A stretch of 64,000 nt of DNA from JAIOQA01 sp035493675 (GTDB taxonomy: Bacteria; Myxococcota_A; Polyangia; Haliangiales; Haliangiaceae), in the NCBI GenBank assembly GCA_035493675.1, contig DATJIA010000436.1, forward strand, positions 14,406 through 78,405, in the 5' to 3' direction. Positions 1-8,336 of the stretch are shown here, piece after piece. The translations under genes were made by a program, and so were the position numbers. The stretch's first letter is position 1, and each line of letters begins with the position of its first letter. The notes below the pieces were generated by a model, which ran no database searches, was not told the DNA's origin, and saw only the letters and a program-made list of their open reading frames with translations.

Positions 1-314
1 AGGGCGACCTGCAACCCGAAGCCGCGGCCGGCGGGACCGAGCGAGACCTTCGCGGTGATCGAGACCGGGCCCGGCTTGATCGATCGCGCGCGCGCGACGT
101 GCTGGACCGCGCTGCCGAAGCACGCCGCGTAGCCGGCGGCGAACAGCTGCTCGGGGTTGGTGCCGTTGCCGGTGCCGCCGAGCTCGCGCGGCGGGGTGAC
201 CATGACGTCGAGCTTGCCGTCATCGGTGGCGACCTTGCCGTCGCGGCCGGCGATCGCGGTGGCGGTGGCGGTGTAGAGGGTACGAGCAAGCGGCGCGGGG
301 ACCGTGTCAGTCAT
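1..314 (-). CDS. ohr: Organic hydroperoxide resistance protein (Ohr/OsmC family), partial
   Basis: Only the N-terminal ~105 residues are in the window; the gene runs off the left edge. It starts at ATG 314 (MTDTVPAPLARTLYTATATA). The stretch NPEQLFAAGYAACFGSAVQ carries the first conserved redox Cys of Ohr proteins; the second Cys would lie outside. Ohr is a cytoplasmic thiol peroxidase that reduces organic hydroperoxides, using lipoyl proteins as reductant. The gene diverges from the RND pump and has a perfect OhrR-type palindrome just upstream, which supports the Ohr rather than the OsmC branch. The family call is firm; the function is inferred from the family. Confidence 0.9.
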   Translation of the reverse strand, partial: MTDTVPAPLARTLYTATATAIAGRDGKVATDDGKLDVMVTPPRELGGTGNGTNPEQLFAAGYAACFGSAVQHVARARSIKPGPVSITAKVSLGPAGRGFGLQVA

Positions 315-328
315 GAGATTTAAATAGT

Positions 329-345
329 GCACAATTTAATTGTGC
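329..345. promoter_or_regulatory. OhrR-type operator palindrome
   Basis: GCACAATTTAATTGTGC is a perfect palindrome with 8-base arms around a central T. Its core ACAATT-T-AATTGT matches the operator described for OhrR, the MarR-family peroxide sensor. It lies 14 bp upstream of the ohr start and about 75 bp upstream of the RND gene, in an AT-rich island within very GC-rich DNA. It probably controls ohr and may also control the pump. No ohrR gene is visible here. Confidence 0.75.
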
Positions 346-420
346 GCAATCTATTTCGAACTGTTGCGCGCAAGGTCTCGGAATCGCTCTGCCGAAAAGA
401 GGAGTCATACTGGTGCACCG

Positions 421-3400
421 ATGTGGCTGTTACGCGTCGCCCTGCGCCGTCCCTACACCTTCCTGGTGATGGCGCTGATGATCGCGATCGGCGGCGTGTA
501 CTCGATCGCGCAGACGCCGACCGACATCTTCCCGAACATCGACATCCCCGTCATCTCCGTGATCTTCCGCTACGGCGGCTTGCCGCCCGAGCAGATGGAG
601 AAGCGCGTCGTCAACAACTTCGAGCGCTTCCTCACGACGATCGTCAGCGACATCGATCATATCGAGAGCCTGTCGCTGACCGGCACCTCGATCGTGAAGA
701 TCTACCTGCAGCCGGGCGCGGATCTCGACGAGGCGATCGCGCAGACCACCAGCGTGTCGACCACCGCGGTCCGCTCGATGCCGCCCGGCATGGTGCCGCC
801 GCTGATCATGCGCTACAGCGCGACCGCGGTCCCGATCATCCAGCTCGCGCTCGAGAGCGAGACGCTGTCCGAGCAGCAGCTCTTCGATCTCGGCATCAAC
901 TTCGTGCGCACCGAGATCGCGACGATCCCCGGCGCCGAGCTGCCCTACCCGTACGGCGGCCGCCAGCGGCAGATCATCGTCGACATCGATCCGCCGCGCC
1001 TGCAGGCGTGGGGGCTGTCGCCGCGTGACGTGCAGGCCGCGCTCGGCACGCAGAACGTCGTCTTGCCGGCGGGCACGGCGAAGATGGGCGACCTCGAGTA
1101 CTACATCGTGACCAACGGCAACGCGGCGTCGCTCGACGAGCTCGCCGCGATCCCGATCTCGACGGTCAACGGCAAGACCGTCTTCATCCGCGACGTCGCC
1201 AACGTGCGCGACGGCGCGATGCCGCAGACGAGCTTGGTCCACGTCGAGCGCCGCCGCTCGGTCTTGATGTCGATCCTGAAGAACGGCAACGCCTCGACCC
1301 TCGACGTCACCGACGAGGTCAAGCGCCGCATCCCGACCGCGGTCGATCGCCTGCCGAAGGAAGCGGCCGGCAAGCTGACGGTGAAGACGCTCTTCGATCA
1401 ATCCGTGTTCGTGCGCGCGTCGATCAACGGCGTGATGCGCGAGGCGCTGATCGCCGCGGGCCTCACCGCGCTGATGATCCTCTTGTTCCTCGGCAGCTGG
1501 CGCTCGACCTTGATCGTGGTCACCAGCATCCCGCTGTCGATCTTGTTCTCGATCATCGCGCTCCACGCGCTCGGCCAGACGCTCAACGTCATGACCCTGG
1601 GCGGCATGGCGCTCGCGGTCGGCATCCTCGTCGACGACGCGACCGTCGCGATCGAGAACATCCACCGCAACATGGCCCAGCGGAAGCCGTTCTTCCGCGC
1701 GATCATCGACGGCGCGCAGCAGATCGCGGTGCCGGCGTTCGTGTCGACCTTGTGCATCTGCATCGTGTTCGTGCCGATCGGCTTCTTGACCGGCGCCGTG
1801 CGCTCGCTGTTCGTGCCGCTCGGCATGGCGGTGATCTTCGCGATGGCGATGTCGTACCTGATCTCGCGCACGCTGGTCCCGACGCTGGTCCGCTACCTCC
1901 TTCGCAAGGAGTCGGAGGCGCACCACGAGGGCGACGAGAAGAGCGTCTTCGATCGCGCGTTCGAGCGCTTCCGCGACGGCTACGGCCGCTACCTCGCGTG
2001 GGCGCTCGGCAACCGCGGCTTCGTCGTCGCCGCGTTCACGATCTTCGTCGCCGGATCGATCGCGATGCTGCCGCTGGTCGGGCGCGACTTCTTCCCGCAG
2101 GTCGACGCCGGGCTGATCAAGCTGCACGTGCGCGGCGTGCCGGGCACGCGACTCGAGCAGAGCGAGCAGCGCATCCTCGCGATCGAGGACACGATCAAGA
2201 AGAAGGTCATCCCGCCCGAGGAGATCGACACGATGCTCGACGTGATGGGCATCCCGAACTCGGGCATCAACCTGTCGCTGTCGGAGGGCGCGCTGATCTC
2301 GTCGGCCGACGCGCAGATCTACATCTCGCTCAAGGAGGGCCACGCGCCGACCGAGACCTACGTGCGCGCGCTGCGCGAAGAGCTGCGGCGCGACTATCCC
2401 GACACGACCTTCTTCTTCCTCGCGCCCGACATCTCGACGCAGGTCTTGAACTTCGGCCTCGCGGCGCCGATCGACGTGCAGGTCGTCGGTCCGGTCGGCA
2501 GCGAGGATCAGACGTCGGCGGTCGCCGACGCGCTCGCCGCCGAGATCGAGAAGATCCCGGGCGCCGCCGACGTGCACCTCGCGCAGGTGCAGCGCGCGCC
2601 GCAGCTGAACGTCGACATCGATCGCGTCGCCGCGAGCCAGAGCGGGCTCACCACGCGCGACGTCGCGAGCGACATGTTGATCTCGCTGACCGGCGCCGGC
2701 GACGTGTCGCCGTCGTTCTGGCTCGACAAGCGCGGCGTGCAGTACGCGGTCACCGTGCAGACGCCGCAGTACGCGATCGACTCGGTCGACGCGCTCGCCG
2801 CGACGCCGCTGTCGACGGGCGGCGGCCAACCGCAGACGCTCGGCAACGTCGCGAAGTTCACGCGCACGGTCGGGCCCGCGAACGTCACGCACTACGACAT
2901 CAAGCGCACGTTCGACGTGCAGGCCAACGTCGACGGCACCGATCTCGGCAGCGTCACTGACGGCGTGCGCGACGTGATCGCGAAGGCGAAGGCGAAGGCG
3001 CCGAAGGGCACGACGATCACGCTCAAGGGCCAAGCCGAGAGCATGGACTCGTCGTTCCACGGCCTCGAGCAGGGCCTCGTGTTCGCGATCCTGCTCGTCT
3101 ATCTGATCATGGTGATCAACTTCCAGTCGTGGCTGGATCCGTTCGTGATCCTCATGGCGCTGCCCGGCGCGCTCGCCGGCATCATCTGGATCCTGTTCCT
3201 CTCGGGGACCACGCTCAGCGTGCCGGCGTTGATCGGCGCGATCATGTGCGTCGGCGTCGCGACCGCGAACTCGATCCTCGTCGTCAGCTTCGCCAACGAG
3301 CAGCGCGGCTACGGCCGCGACGCGCCGAGCGCCGCGCTCGCCGCCGGCATGACGCGCCTGCGCCCGGTCATGATGACCGCGCTCGCGATGATCATCGGCA

Positions 3401-3576
3401 GGGCGCCGATGGCGATCGGCCTCGGCGAAGGCGGCGAGCAGAACGCGCCGCTCGGCCGCGCGGTGATCGGCGGCCTCACGGTCGCGACCGTGACCACCTT
3501 GTTCTTCGTGCCCGTGATGTACTCGATCCTGCGGCGCAAGCCTCCCGTGAAGCAGGAGATGGAGATCGGTCCGTGA
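421..3576 (+). CDS. Efflux RND transporter permease (AcrB/HAE-like)
   Basis: Inner-membrane proton-driven efflux pump of 1051 residues, the usual family length. The start chosen is ATG 421 (MWLLRVALRRPYTFLVM), which gives the canonical first transmembrane helix; GGAG at 401-404 is a rather distant ribosome site. TM4 has the paired acidic residues in GILVDDATVAIENI, equivalent to AcrB D407/D408. In TM10, GVATANSILVV lacks the Lys found at AcrB K940, as in a subgroup of RND pumps. The adaptor gene follows 7 bp downstream, but no outer-membrane TolC-like gene is nearby. Substrate unknown; the shared upstream region with ohr suggests oxidative or toxic-compound stress. Confidence 0.93.
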   Translation: MWLLRVALRRPYTFLVMALMIAIGGVYSIAQTPTDIFPNIDIPVISVIFRYGGLPPEQMEKRVVNNFERFLTTIVSDIDHIESLSLTGTSIVKIYLQPGADLDEAIAQTTSVSTTAVRSMPPGMVPPLIMRYSATAVPIIQLALESETLSEQQLFDLGINFVRTEIATIPGAELPYPYGGRQRQIIVDIDPPRLQAWGLSPRDVQAALGTQNVVLPAGTAKMGDLEYYIVTNGNAASLDELAAIPISTVNGKTVFIRDVANVRDGAMPQTSLVHVERRRSVLMSILKNGNASTLDVTDEVKRRIPTAVDRLPKEAAGKLTVKTLFDQSVFVRASINGVMREALIAAGLTALMILLFLGSWRSTLIVVTSIPLSILFSIIALHALGQTLNVMTLGGMALAVGILVDDATVAIENIHRNMAQRKPFFRAIIDGAQQIAVPAFVSTLCICIVFVPIGFLTGAVRSLFVPLGMAVIFAMAMSYLISRTLVPTLVRYLLRKESEAHHEGDEKSVFDRAFERFRDGYGRYLAWALGNRGFVVAAFTIFVAGSIAMLPLVGRDFFPQVDAGLIKLHVRGVPGTRLEQSEQRILAIEDTIKKKVIPPEEIDTMLDVMGIPNSGINLSLSEGALISSADAQIYISLKEGHAPTETYVRALREELRRDYPDTTFFFLAPDISTQVLNFGLAAPIDVQVVGPVGSEDQTSAVADALAAEIEKIPGAADVHLAQVQRAPQLNVDIDRVAASQSGLTTRDVASDMLISLTGAGDVSPSFWLDKRGVQYAVTVQTPQYAIDSVDALAATPLSTGGGQPQTLGNVAKFTRTVGPANVTHYDIKRTFDVQANVDGTDLGSVTDGVRDVIAKAKAKAPKGTTITLKGQAESMDSSFHGLEQGLVFAILLVYLIMVINFQSWLDPFVILMALPGALAGIIWILFLSGTTLSVPALIGAIMCVGVATANSILVVSFANEQRGYGRDAPSAALAAGMTRLRPVMMTALAMIIGRAPMAIGLGEGGEQNAPLGRAVIGGLTVATVTTLFFVPVMYSILRRKPPVKQEMEIGP

Positions 3577-3583
3577 GGCTCCC

Positions 3584-4822
3584 ATGAGCGATCAGCAGGA
3601 AACCCGCCCCGACGACCTCGGCTTCGAGCTGCCGCGCGCCGCGCGCGTCTCGCGCGTGCGCGTCGCGATCGTGCTCGCGGTCGTGATCGGCGCCGCGTTC
3701 GTGCTCGGCTACCTGCCGCGCCGCACCGCGCGCGCGCGCCTCGACGCCGGGCCGGCGTCGTCGTCCGAGCCGACCGCGCGCCTCGAGACGATCAGCGCGA
3801 AGGAGATCAAGAGCGATCAGCCGCTGTCGTTGCCGGGCACGGTGACGCCGCTCGAGCAGACCACGCTCTATCCGCGCGTGTCCGGCTACGTGCGCGCGTG
3901 GAAGGTCGACATCGGCGACAAGGTCACCGACGGCCAGGAGCTGGTCGAGATCGACACGCCCGAGACCGACGCGGAGATCGCGCAGGCGCGCGCGCAGCTC
4001 GCGCAGGCGAAGGCCGCGCTCGCGCAGGCGCAGGCGCACGCCGCGTTCTCGAAGACGAACGCGGAGCGCTACCAGCAGCTCGGCGATCAGAACCTCGTCG
4101 CGAAGTCGCAGGTCGAGCAGAACGTGACCCAGGCCGGCACCGATCAGGCCAACGTCGTCGCGGCGCAGGCGCAGATCGCCGCCGCCGAGGCGAACGTGCG
4201 CCGCCTGTCAGATCTCAAGACCTTCTCGAAGGTGAGCGCGCCGTTCGCGGGCGTCGTCACCGCGCGCACGGTCGAGCGCGGCGCGCTGGTCTCCAGCTCG
4301 ACGCCGCTCTACACGATCGCCGCGACCGATCCGGTGCGCATCTTCGTGCAGGTCCCGCAGTCGGTCGCGCCCAGCGTGCGGGTCGACGTGCCGGTCGCGA
4401 TCACCGCGCGCGAGTACGCGGGCCGGACCTTCAACGGCAAGGTCGCGCGCACCGCCGGCGCCCTCGATCCCGCGCTGCGCACGATGAACACCGAGGTGCG
4501 CGTGCCGAACCCCGACGGTGCGCTCTTGCCCGGCATGTACGTGCAGACCGCGCTGACCCTCCCGCTGCCGCACCGCGTCCTCGAGGTCCCGTCGACGGCG
4601 CTCTACAACGACGCGCAAGGCGTGCGGCTCGCCGTCGTCGAGAACGGGCACATCCACTACGTCCCGATCACGATCGAGCGTGATACGGGGGCCACGATCC
4701 AGATCGCGACCGGTCTCCGCGGCGACGAGAAGATCGTCAAGATCGCGGTTCCGACGCTCACCGAGGGCCAACCGGTCGACGTGATCGCGGCGCCCGCGCC
4801 GAGCGCGACGCCGCCTCGTTGA
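3584..4822 (+). CDS. RND efflux periplasmic adaptor (HlyD/AcrA-like)
   Basis: A 412-residue membrane fusion protein. The N-terminus has a short cytoplasmic segment and one membrane anchor (about residues 27-47). It is followed by the lipoyl half-motif, an Ala/Gln-rich coiled-coil hairpin at about residues 130-205, the second lipoyl half (SKVSAPFAGVVTARTVERGA), and beta-barrel and membrane-proximal domains. It would link the RND pump encoded immediately upstream to an outer-membrane channel encoded elsewhere. The pump-before-adaptor order is the reverse of the acrAB order but is seen in other HAE operons. ATG 3584 follows the pump stop by 7 bp, so the two are co-transcribed. Confidence 0.92.
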   Translation: MSDQQETRPDDLGFELPRAARVSRVRVAIVLAVVIGAAFVLGYLPRRTARARLDAGPASSSEPTARLETISAKEIKSDQPLSLPGTVTPLEQTTLYPRVSGYVRAWKVDIGDKVTDGQELVEIDTPETDAEIAQARAQLAQAKAALAQAQAHAAFSKTNAERYQQLGDQNLVAKSQVEQNVTQAGTDQANVVAAQAQIAAAEANVRRLSDLKTFSKVSAPFAGVVTARTVERGALVSSSTPLYTIAATDPVRIFVQVPQSVAPSVRVDVPVAITAREYAGRTFNGKVARTAGALDPALRTMNTEVRVPNPDGALLPGMYVQTALTLPLPHRVLEVPSTALYNDAQGVRLAVVENGHIHYVPITIERDTGATIQIATGLRGDEKIVKIAVPTLTEGQPVDVIAAPAPSATPPR

Positions 4823-4836
4823 TCTAAGATCCCGGC

Positions 4837-6060
4837 GTGCGCATCGGAGAAATCCTGCTCGCCGACGGAGTGATCGGCGCGCGCGATCTCGATGACGCGC
4901 TGTCCGAGCAGCTGATGTCGCGCGCGAACGATCGCGGCCCGATCGCGCGCCTCGGCTCGATCCTCTACGAGCGCGGCCTCTTGCCCGCCGACGTGATCGC
5001 GCGCGCCCTCGCCCGCCAGCTCGCGGTGCCCGCCGCGCTCGGCCGCCACCTCGAGTCGCGCGACCCCGCGCTCGCGGGCCTGTTGTCGGCGGACCTCGCG
5101 CGCCGCTTCCTCGCGCTGCCGGTCGCGCAGACCAAGAGCGAGCGCGGCCTGTCGTTGATCGTCTGCATGCGCGATCCGAACGATCCGGCCGCGGTCGAGC
5201 TGATCGCGCGCGCGACGCGCATGCCGATCGTGCCCGCGGTCGCGTGCGAGGCGATCCTCGCGCCGCTGATCGCGAAGATCTATCCGCCGCCCGTCGCCGA
5301 CGAGCCGGACCCGGTCGAGGAGATCGACGTCAACCTCGAGGACACCGGCCCGGTCGTCAGCGAGCCGCTCGACCCGCTCACCTCCGGCCAGTTCCAGCTG
5401 GTCGGCCTCGACGACAGCGGCGTCGCGCGCGACGAGTCGCAGATCCAATCCGCGACCACCGCGCGACCGTCCGGCCGCATCAGCGCGCAGGTCGCCGCCG
5501 CCGCGCCCGATCCTCCCTCGCTCGATTCGACCCGCGCCGCGATCGCGCGCACCACGCACCGCGACGCGATCGCCGACGCCGCCGTCGCCTATCTCGCCGG
5601 CCGCTGGTCCGCCGCCGTCGTGATGGTCGTGCGCGACGGCCTCGCCCTCGGCCACCGCGGCTTCGGCGGCGCGCTCACGCCCGCGTCGGTCGAATCGATC
5701 GTCGTCCCGCTCAACCAGCCCTCGGTCCTCCGCACCGCCCACGATCGCAAGGCGCCGTACATCGGCCCGCCGATGGAGACCTCCCTCGTCCAGGATCGTT
5801 TCCTCCGCGCGGTGGGCTACCCGGGAGCCGGGTACCCCACCGATCTGATGACACGGGGCGGCGCCGCGCCCGGCGCCGAGGTGATCGCGATGCCGGTGTC
5901 GCTGCGCGATCGCGTCGTGTGCCTCGTGTTCGTGCACGGCCTCCTGCCCGGCGTCTCGTCCGATGCCGCGCACGCCGAGCTCCGCACCCTCGTCCAGATC
6001 ATGGAGGAGTCGTTCCTCCGCCTGATCCGCGAGCACAAGCGCTCGCCGACCTCGTCGTGA
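4837..6060 (+). CDS. MshEN (GspE N-terminal-like) domain protein with a GAF-like C-terminal region
   Basis: GTG start at 4837, 14 bp after the adaptor gene; 407 residues. Residues 1-150 (MRIGEILLADGVIGARDLDDA) resemble the GspE/MshE N-terminal domain, which in some proteins binds cyclic di-GMP. No ATPase domain follows. The middle (about 150-240) is acidic and probably disordered. Residues about 240-400 look like a GAF-type sensory fold (AAVVMVVRDG...GHRGF...VIAMPVSLRDRVVCLVFVHG). Such non-ATPase proteins are common in myxobacteria; the role is unknown, and a second-messenger-responsive regulator is a reasonable guess. It may be in the pump operon. Confidence 0.7.
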   Translation: MRIGEILLADGVIGARDLDDALSEQLMSRANDRGPIARLGSILYERGLLPADVIARALARQLAVPAALGRHLESRDPALAGLLSADLARRFLALPVAQTKSERGLSLIVCMRDPNDPAAVELIARATRMPIVPAVACEAILAPLIAKIYPPPVADEPDPVEEIDVNLEDTGPVVSEPLDPLTSGQFQLVGLDDSGVARDESQIQSATTARPSGRISAQVAAAAPDPPSLDSTRAAIARTTHRDAIADAAVAYLAGRWSAAVVMVVRDGLALGHRGFGGALTPASVESIVVPLNQPSVLRTAHDRKAPYIGPPMETSLVQDRFLRAVGYPGAGYPTDLMTRGGAAPGAEVIAMPVSLRDRVVCLVFVHGLLPGVSSDAAHAELRTLVQIMEESFLRLIREHKRSPTSS

Positions 6061-7341
6061 TCAGGCGCGCCGCGCGCGGCGCGTGAAGTACAGGCCCGCG
6101 ATCGTGAAGCACACGGTGCACACGACGCTGGTCACGTACGAGAATCGCCGGAAGAAGTCGAGCTTCGACGTCGCGCCTTGGCCGAGCACCTTGTAGAGCA
6201 CGATGCCGACCGAGCCGCCGTAGGCGACGGCGTCGCTGACGTAGATCAGGAACACCGCGGTCGCGACCACGCCGAGCGCGGCGATCGTGCGATCGAACAG
6301 GACGCAGCCGTAGGGCACGTAGCCCAGGTACAGACCGAGCCCGACGCCGGTCATCCACGTCGTCGGTCCGATCGCGCCCGCATCGAAGAGGAGCGTCGCC
6401 GCGCCGATCAGCATGCTCCCCACGATCATGATCACGTAGGTCCATGCGAGCCCGAGCACGTTGTCCTTCACGACGTAGAGGAAGCCGAGGACGACCATCA
6501 CCGACAGCGCGATCGGGATCTCGGTCAGCGTGAAGACGCTCGCGCGATCGCCTTCGCCGAGCTCCGCCCAGATCTCGGCGGCGTAGTTGTCGCGGAAGTC
6601 GCGATAGCCGGTGAGCAGCAGGTACACGATCACGAGCAGCACGAGCCCCGCGCCGTAGCGGCGCACGAACGCGCGGCGCTGCGCCTTGCCCATCGGCTCG
6701 CGCTCGGTGCGCGCGGCGACGTCGGCGTCGCTCGGCGGCGGGATGCGGCTCAGGCCCCAGACCGCGACGAGGAAGAGCGGCAGGAACAAGAGGCCGGTCA
6801 CCGCGGGCATCCACGACTCGCTCACGCCGTGCCCGAGGATCTCGGCGCCGATCGACTTCACCGCGCCGCTCGCGACGACGTACGCGCACGACAACCCAGC
6901 GCCGAGGATCTCCGACGTGCGCCGTCCCTCGAGGAAGCTGAAGACGACCCCCCACACGGTGCCGAGCGGGAGACCGTCGAGGAACAGCGCGATCACCTTG
7001 CCGTGCGGCGGCAGGATCGCGAAGAGGATCAGCGCGAGCTCGGCCCACGCGATCAAGAAGACGAGCGCCCACGCGCGTCGCGCCGGCGGCATCTCGGAGT
7101 TGATCTTCACGCCGAGCAGCTTCGACAGCGCGTAGCCGATCAGCTGGCCGATGATCAGCGCGCTCTTGAGATCGAGCCCGAACGCGGTCTCGCCCGCGTA
7201 GTGCGCGGCGGCGAACGGCTTGCGATAGCCGTACATGCAGAAGTACGTCGTGAACGCGGTCGCGACCGCGTAGATCGCGAAGACCGCGGGTGAGCTGCGC
7301 GCGAGCCATCGCGTGAGACGGTGAGATCGCGCGTCCGCCAC
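6061..7341 (-). CDS. DUF5690 family MFS-like membrane transporter
   Basis: A 426-residue polytopic protein with about 12 hydrophobic segments. The N-terminal signature SSPAVFAIYAVATAFTTYF followed by CMYGYRKPFAAA is typical of the DUF5690 family, a distant branch of the major facilitator superfamily. Substrate not known. It abuts the convergent MshEN gene with no space (stop at 6061, neighbour ends at 6060), and its start at 7341 is only 24 bp from the divergent phosphodiesterase gene. That short gap must hold both start regions. Confidence 0.8.
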   Translation of the reverse strand: MADARSHRLTRWLARSSPAVFAIYAVATAFTTYFCMYGYRKPFAAAHYAGETAFGLDLKSALIIGQLIGYALSKLLGVKINSEMPPARRAWALVFLIAWAELALILFAILPPHGKVIALFLDGLPLGTVWGVVFSFLEGRRTSEILGAGLSCAYVVASGAVKSIGAEILGHGVSESWMPAVTGLLFLPLFLVAVWGLSRIPPPSDADVAARTEREPMGKAQRRAFVRRYGAGLVLLVIVYLLLTGYRDFRDNYAAEIWAELGEGDRASVFTLTEIPIALSVMVVLGFLYVVKDNVLGLAWTYVIMIVGSMLIGAATLLFDAGAIGPTTWMTGVGLGLYLGYVPYGCVLFDRTIAALGVVATAVFLIYVSDAVAYGGSVGIVLYKVLGQGATSKLDFFRRFSYVTSVVCTVCFTIAGLYFTRRARRA

Positions 7342-7364
7342 CGCGCGCAGGGTACACTGAGTGC

Positions 7365-8330
7365 GTGCGACGCTCCGGACTGTTCGCGCTCGTCGGGATC
7401 GTTTCGGTCGTGCTCGCGTGGACCGCGATGCGCGGATCGCACACGACGCCCACGACGCCGCCCGCGCACGCGATCGCGGCGCCCGCCGCGAAGCCGCCGA
7501 TCACGCCGCCGCCCGCGCCGGAGCCGGTCGCGCCGCCTCCGCGCCGCGTCGTGATCATCAGCGAGGACGGCATGCGCCCCGACGTCCTCGACGGCGATCG
7601 CACGCCGCGCCACGTCGCGCTCATGCGCGAGGGCGAGATCGCGCACCGCGCGCACACGATCCCCGAGAGCGACACGCTGCCCTCGCACGCGTCGATGCTG
7701 TCGGGGGTCGGCGCCGCCGCGCACGGCCTGTGGTGGAACAGCTACCAGCCGTCGCGCGGGTACATCCACGTGCCGACGATCTTCTCGATCGCGCACGCGC
7801 ACGGCCTGACGACCGCGATGTTCGTCGGCAAGCCGAAGCTGAAGCACATCGCGATCCCCGGGACGGTCGATCACTTCGAGCGTCCCGGCTACCTGTGCGG
7901 CTCGGTGGCGCGGCGCGCGGCGGCGTTCTTCCGCGCGACGCCGCCGGATCTGATGTTCGTGCACTTCTCGGATCCCGACGAGTACGGCCACAGCCACGGC
8001 TGGATGTCGCCCGAATACCTGCGCGCGGTCGCCGCGAGCGATCGCTGCCTCGCGACCGTGCTCGATGCGATCGACGAGCCCGCGACGCGCGCGGACACGC
8101 TCGTGATCGTCACCGCCGATCACGGCGGCCACGGCAAGCACCACTCGGGCGGCGTCGCCGAGGTCGATCGCGACATCCCGTGGATCGTGCGCGGGCCCGG
8201 CGTCGCGCCCGGCGGCGAGATCGAGGGCGCCGTCGCGACGACCGACACCGCCGTGACCGCGCTGGCGGCGCTCGGCCTGCCGCGCACGCCCGAGATGAAG
8301 GGCCGCTCGCCGGTGACGTTCGCGCGGTGA
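7365..8330 (+). CDS. Alkaline phosphatase superfamily enzyme (type I phosphodiesterase/NPP-like)
   Basis: GTG start at 7365; 321 residues. An N-terminal hydrophobic segment (LFALVGIVSVVLAWTAM) is a signal peptide or anchor, followed by an Ala/Pro-rich linker, so the enzyme is extracytoplasmic. Metal-site motifs are in order: EDGMRPDVLD, the nucleophile motif DTLPSHASMLSG, HFSDPDEYGHSHG, and VTADHGGHGKHHSG near the C-terminus. This arrangement fits nucleotide pyrophosphatase/phosphodiesterase-type hydrolases. The substrate cannot be told. It sits between two transporters on the opposite strand, one resembling organophosphate antiporters, which hints at phosphoester scavenging. Confidence 0.85.
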   Translation: MRRSGLFALVGIVSVVLAWTAMRGSHTTPTTPPAHAIAAPAAKPPITPPPAPEPVAPPPRRVVIISEDGMRPDVLDGDRTPRHVALMREGEIAHRAHTIPESDTLPSHASMLSGVGAAAHGLWWNSYQPSRGYIHVPTIFSIAHAHGLTTAMFVGKPKLKHIAIPGTVDHFERPGYLCGSVARRAAAFFRATPPDLMFVHFSDPDEYGHSHGWMSPEYLRAVAASDRCLATVLDAIDEPATRADTLVIVTADHGGHGKHHSGGVAEVDRDIPWIVRGPGVAPGGEIEGAVATTDTAVTALAALGLPRTPEMKGRSPVTFAR

Positions 8331-8336
8331 GCGTGA

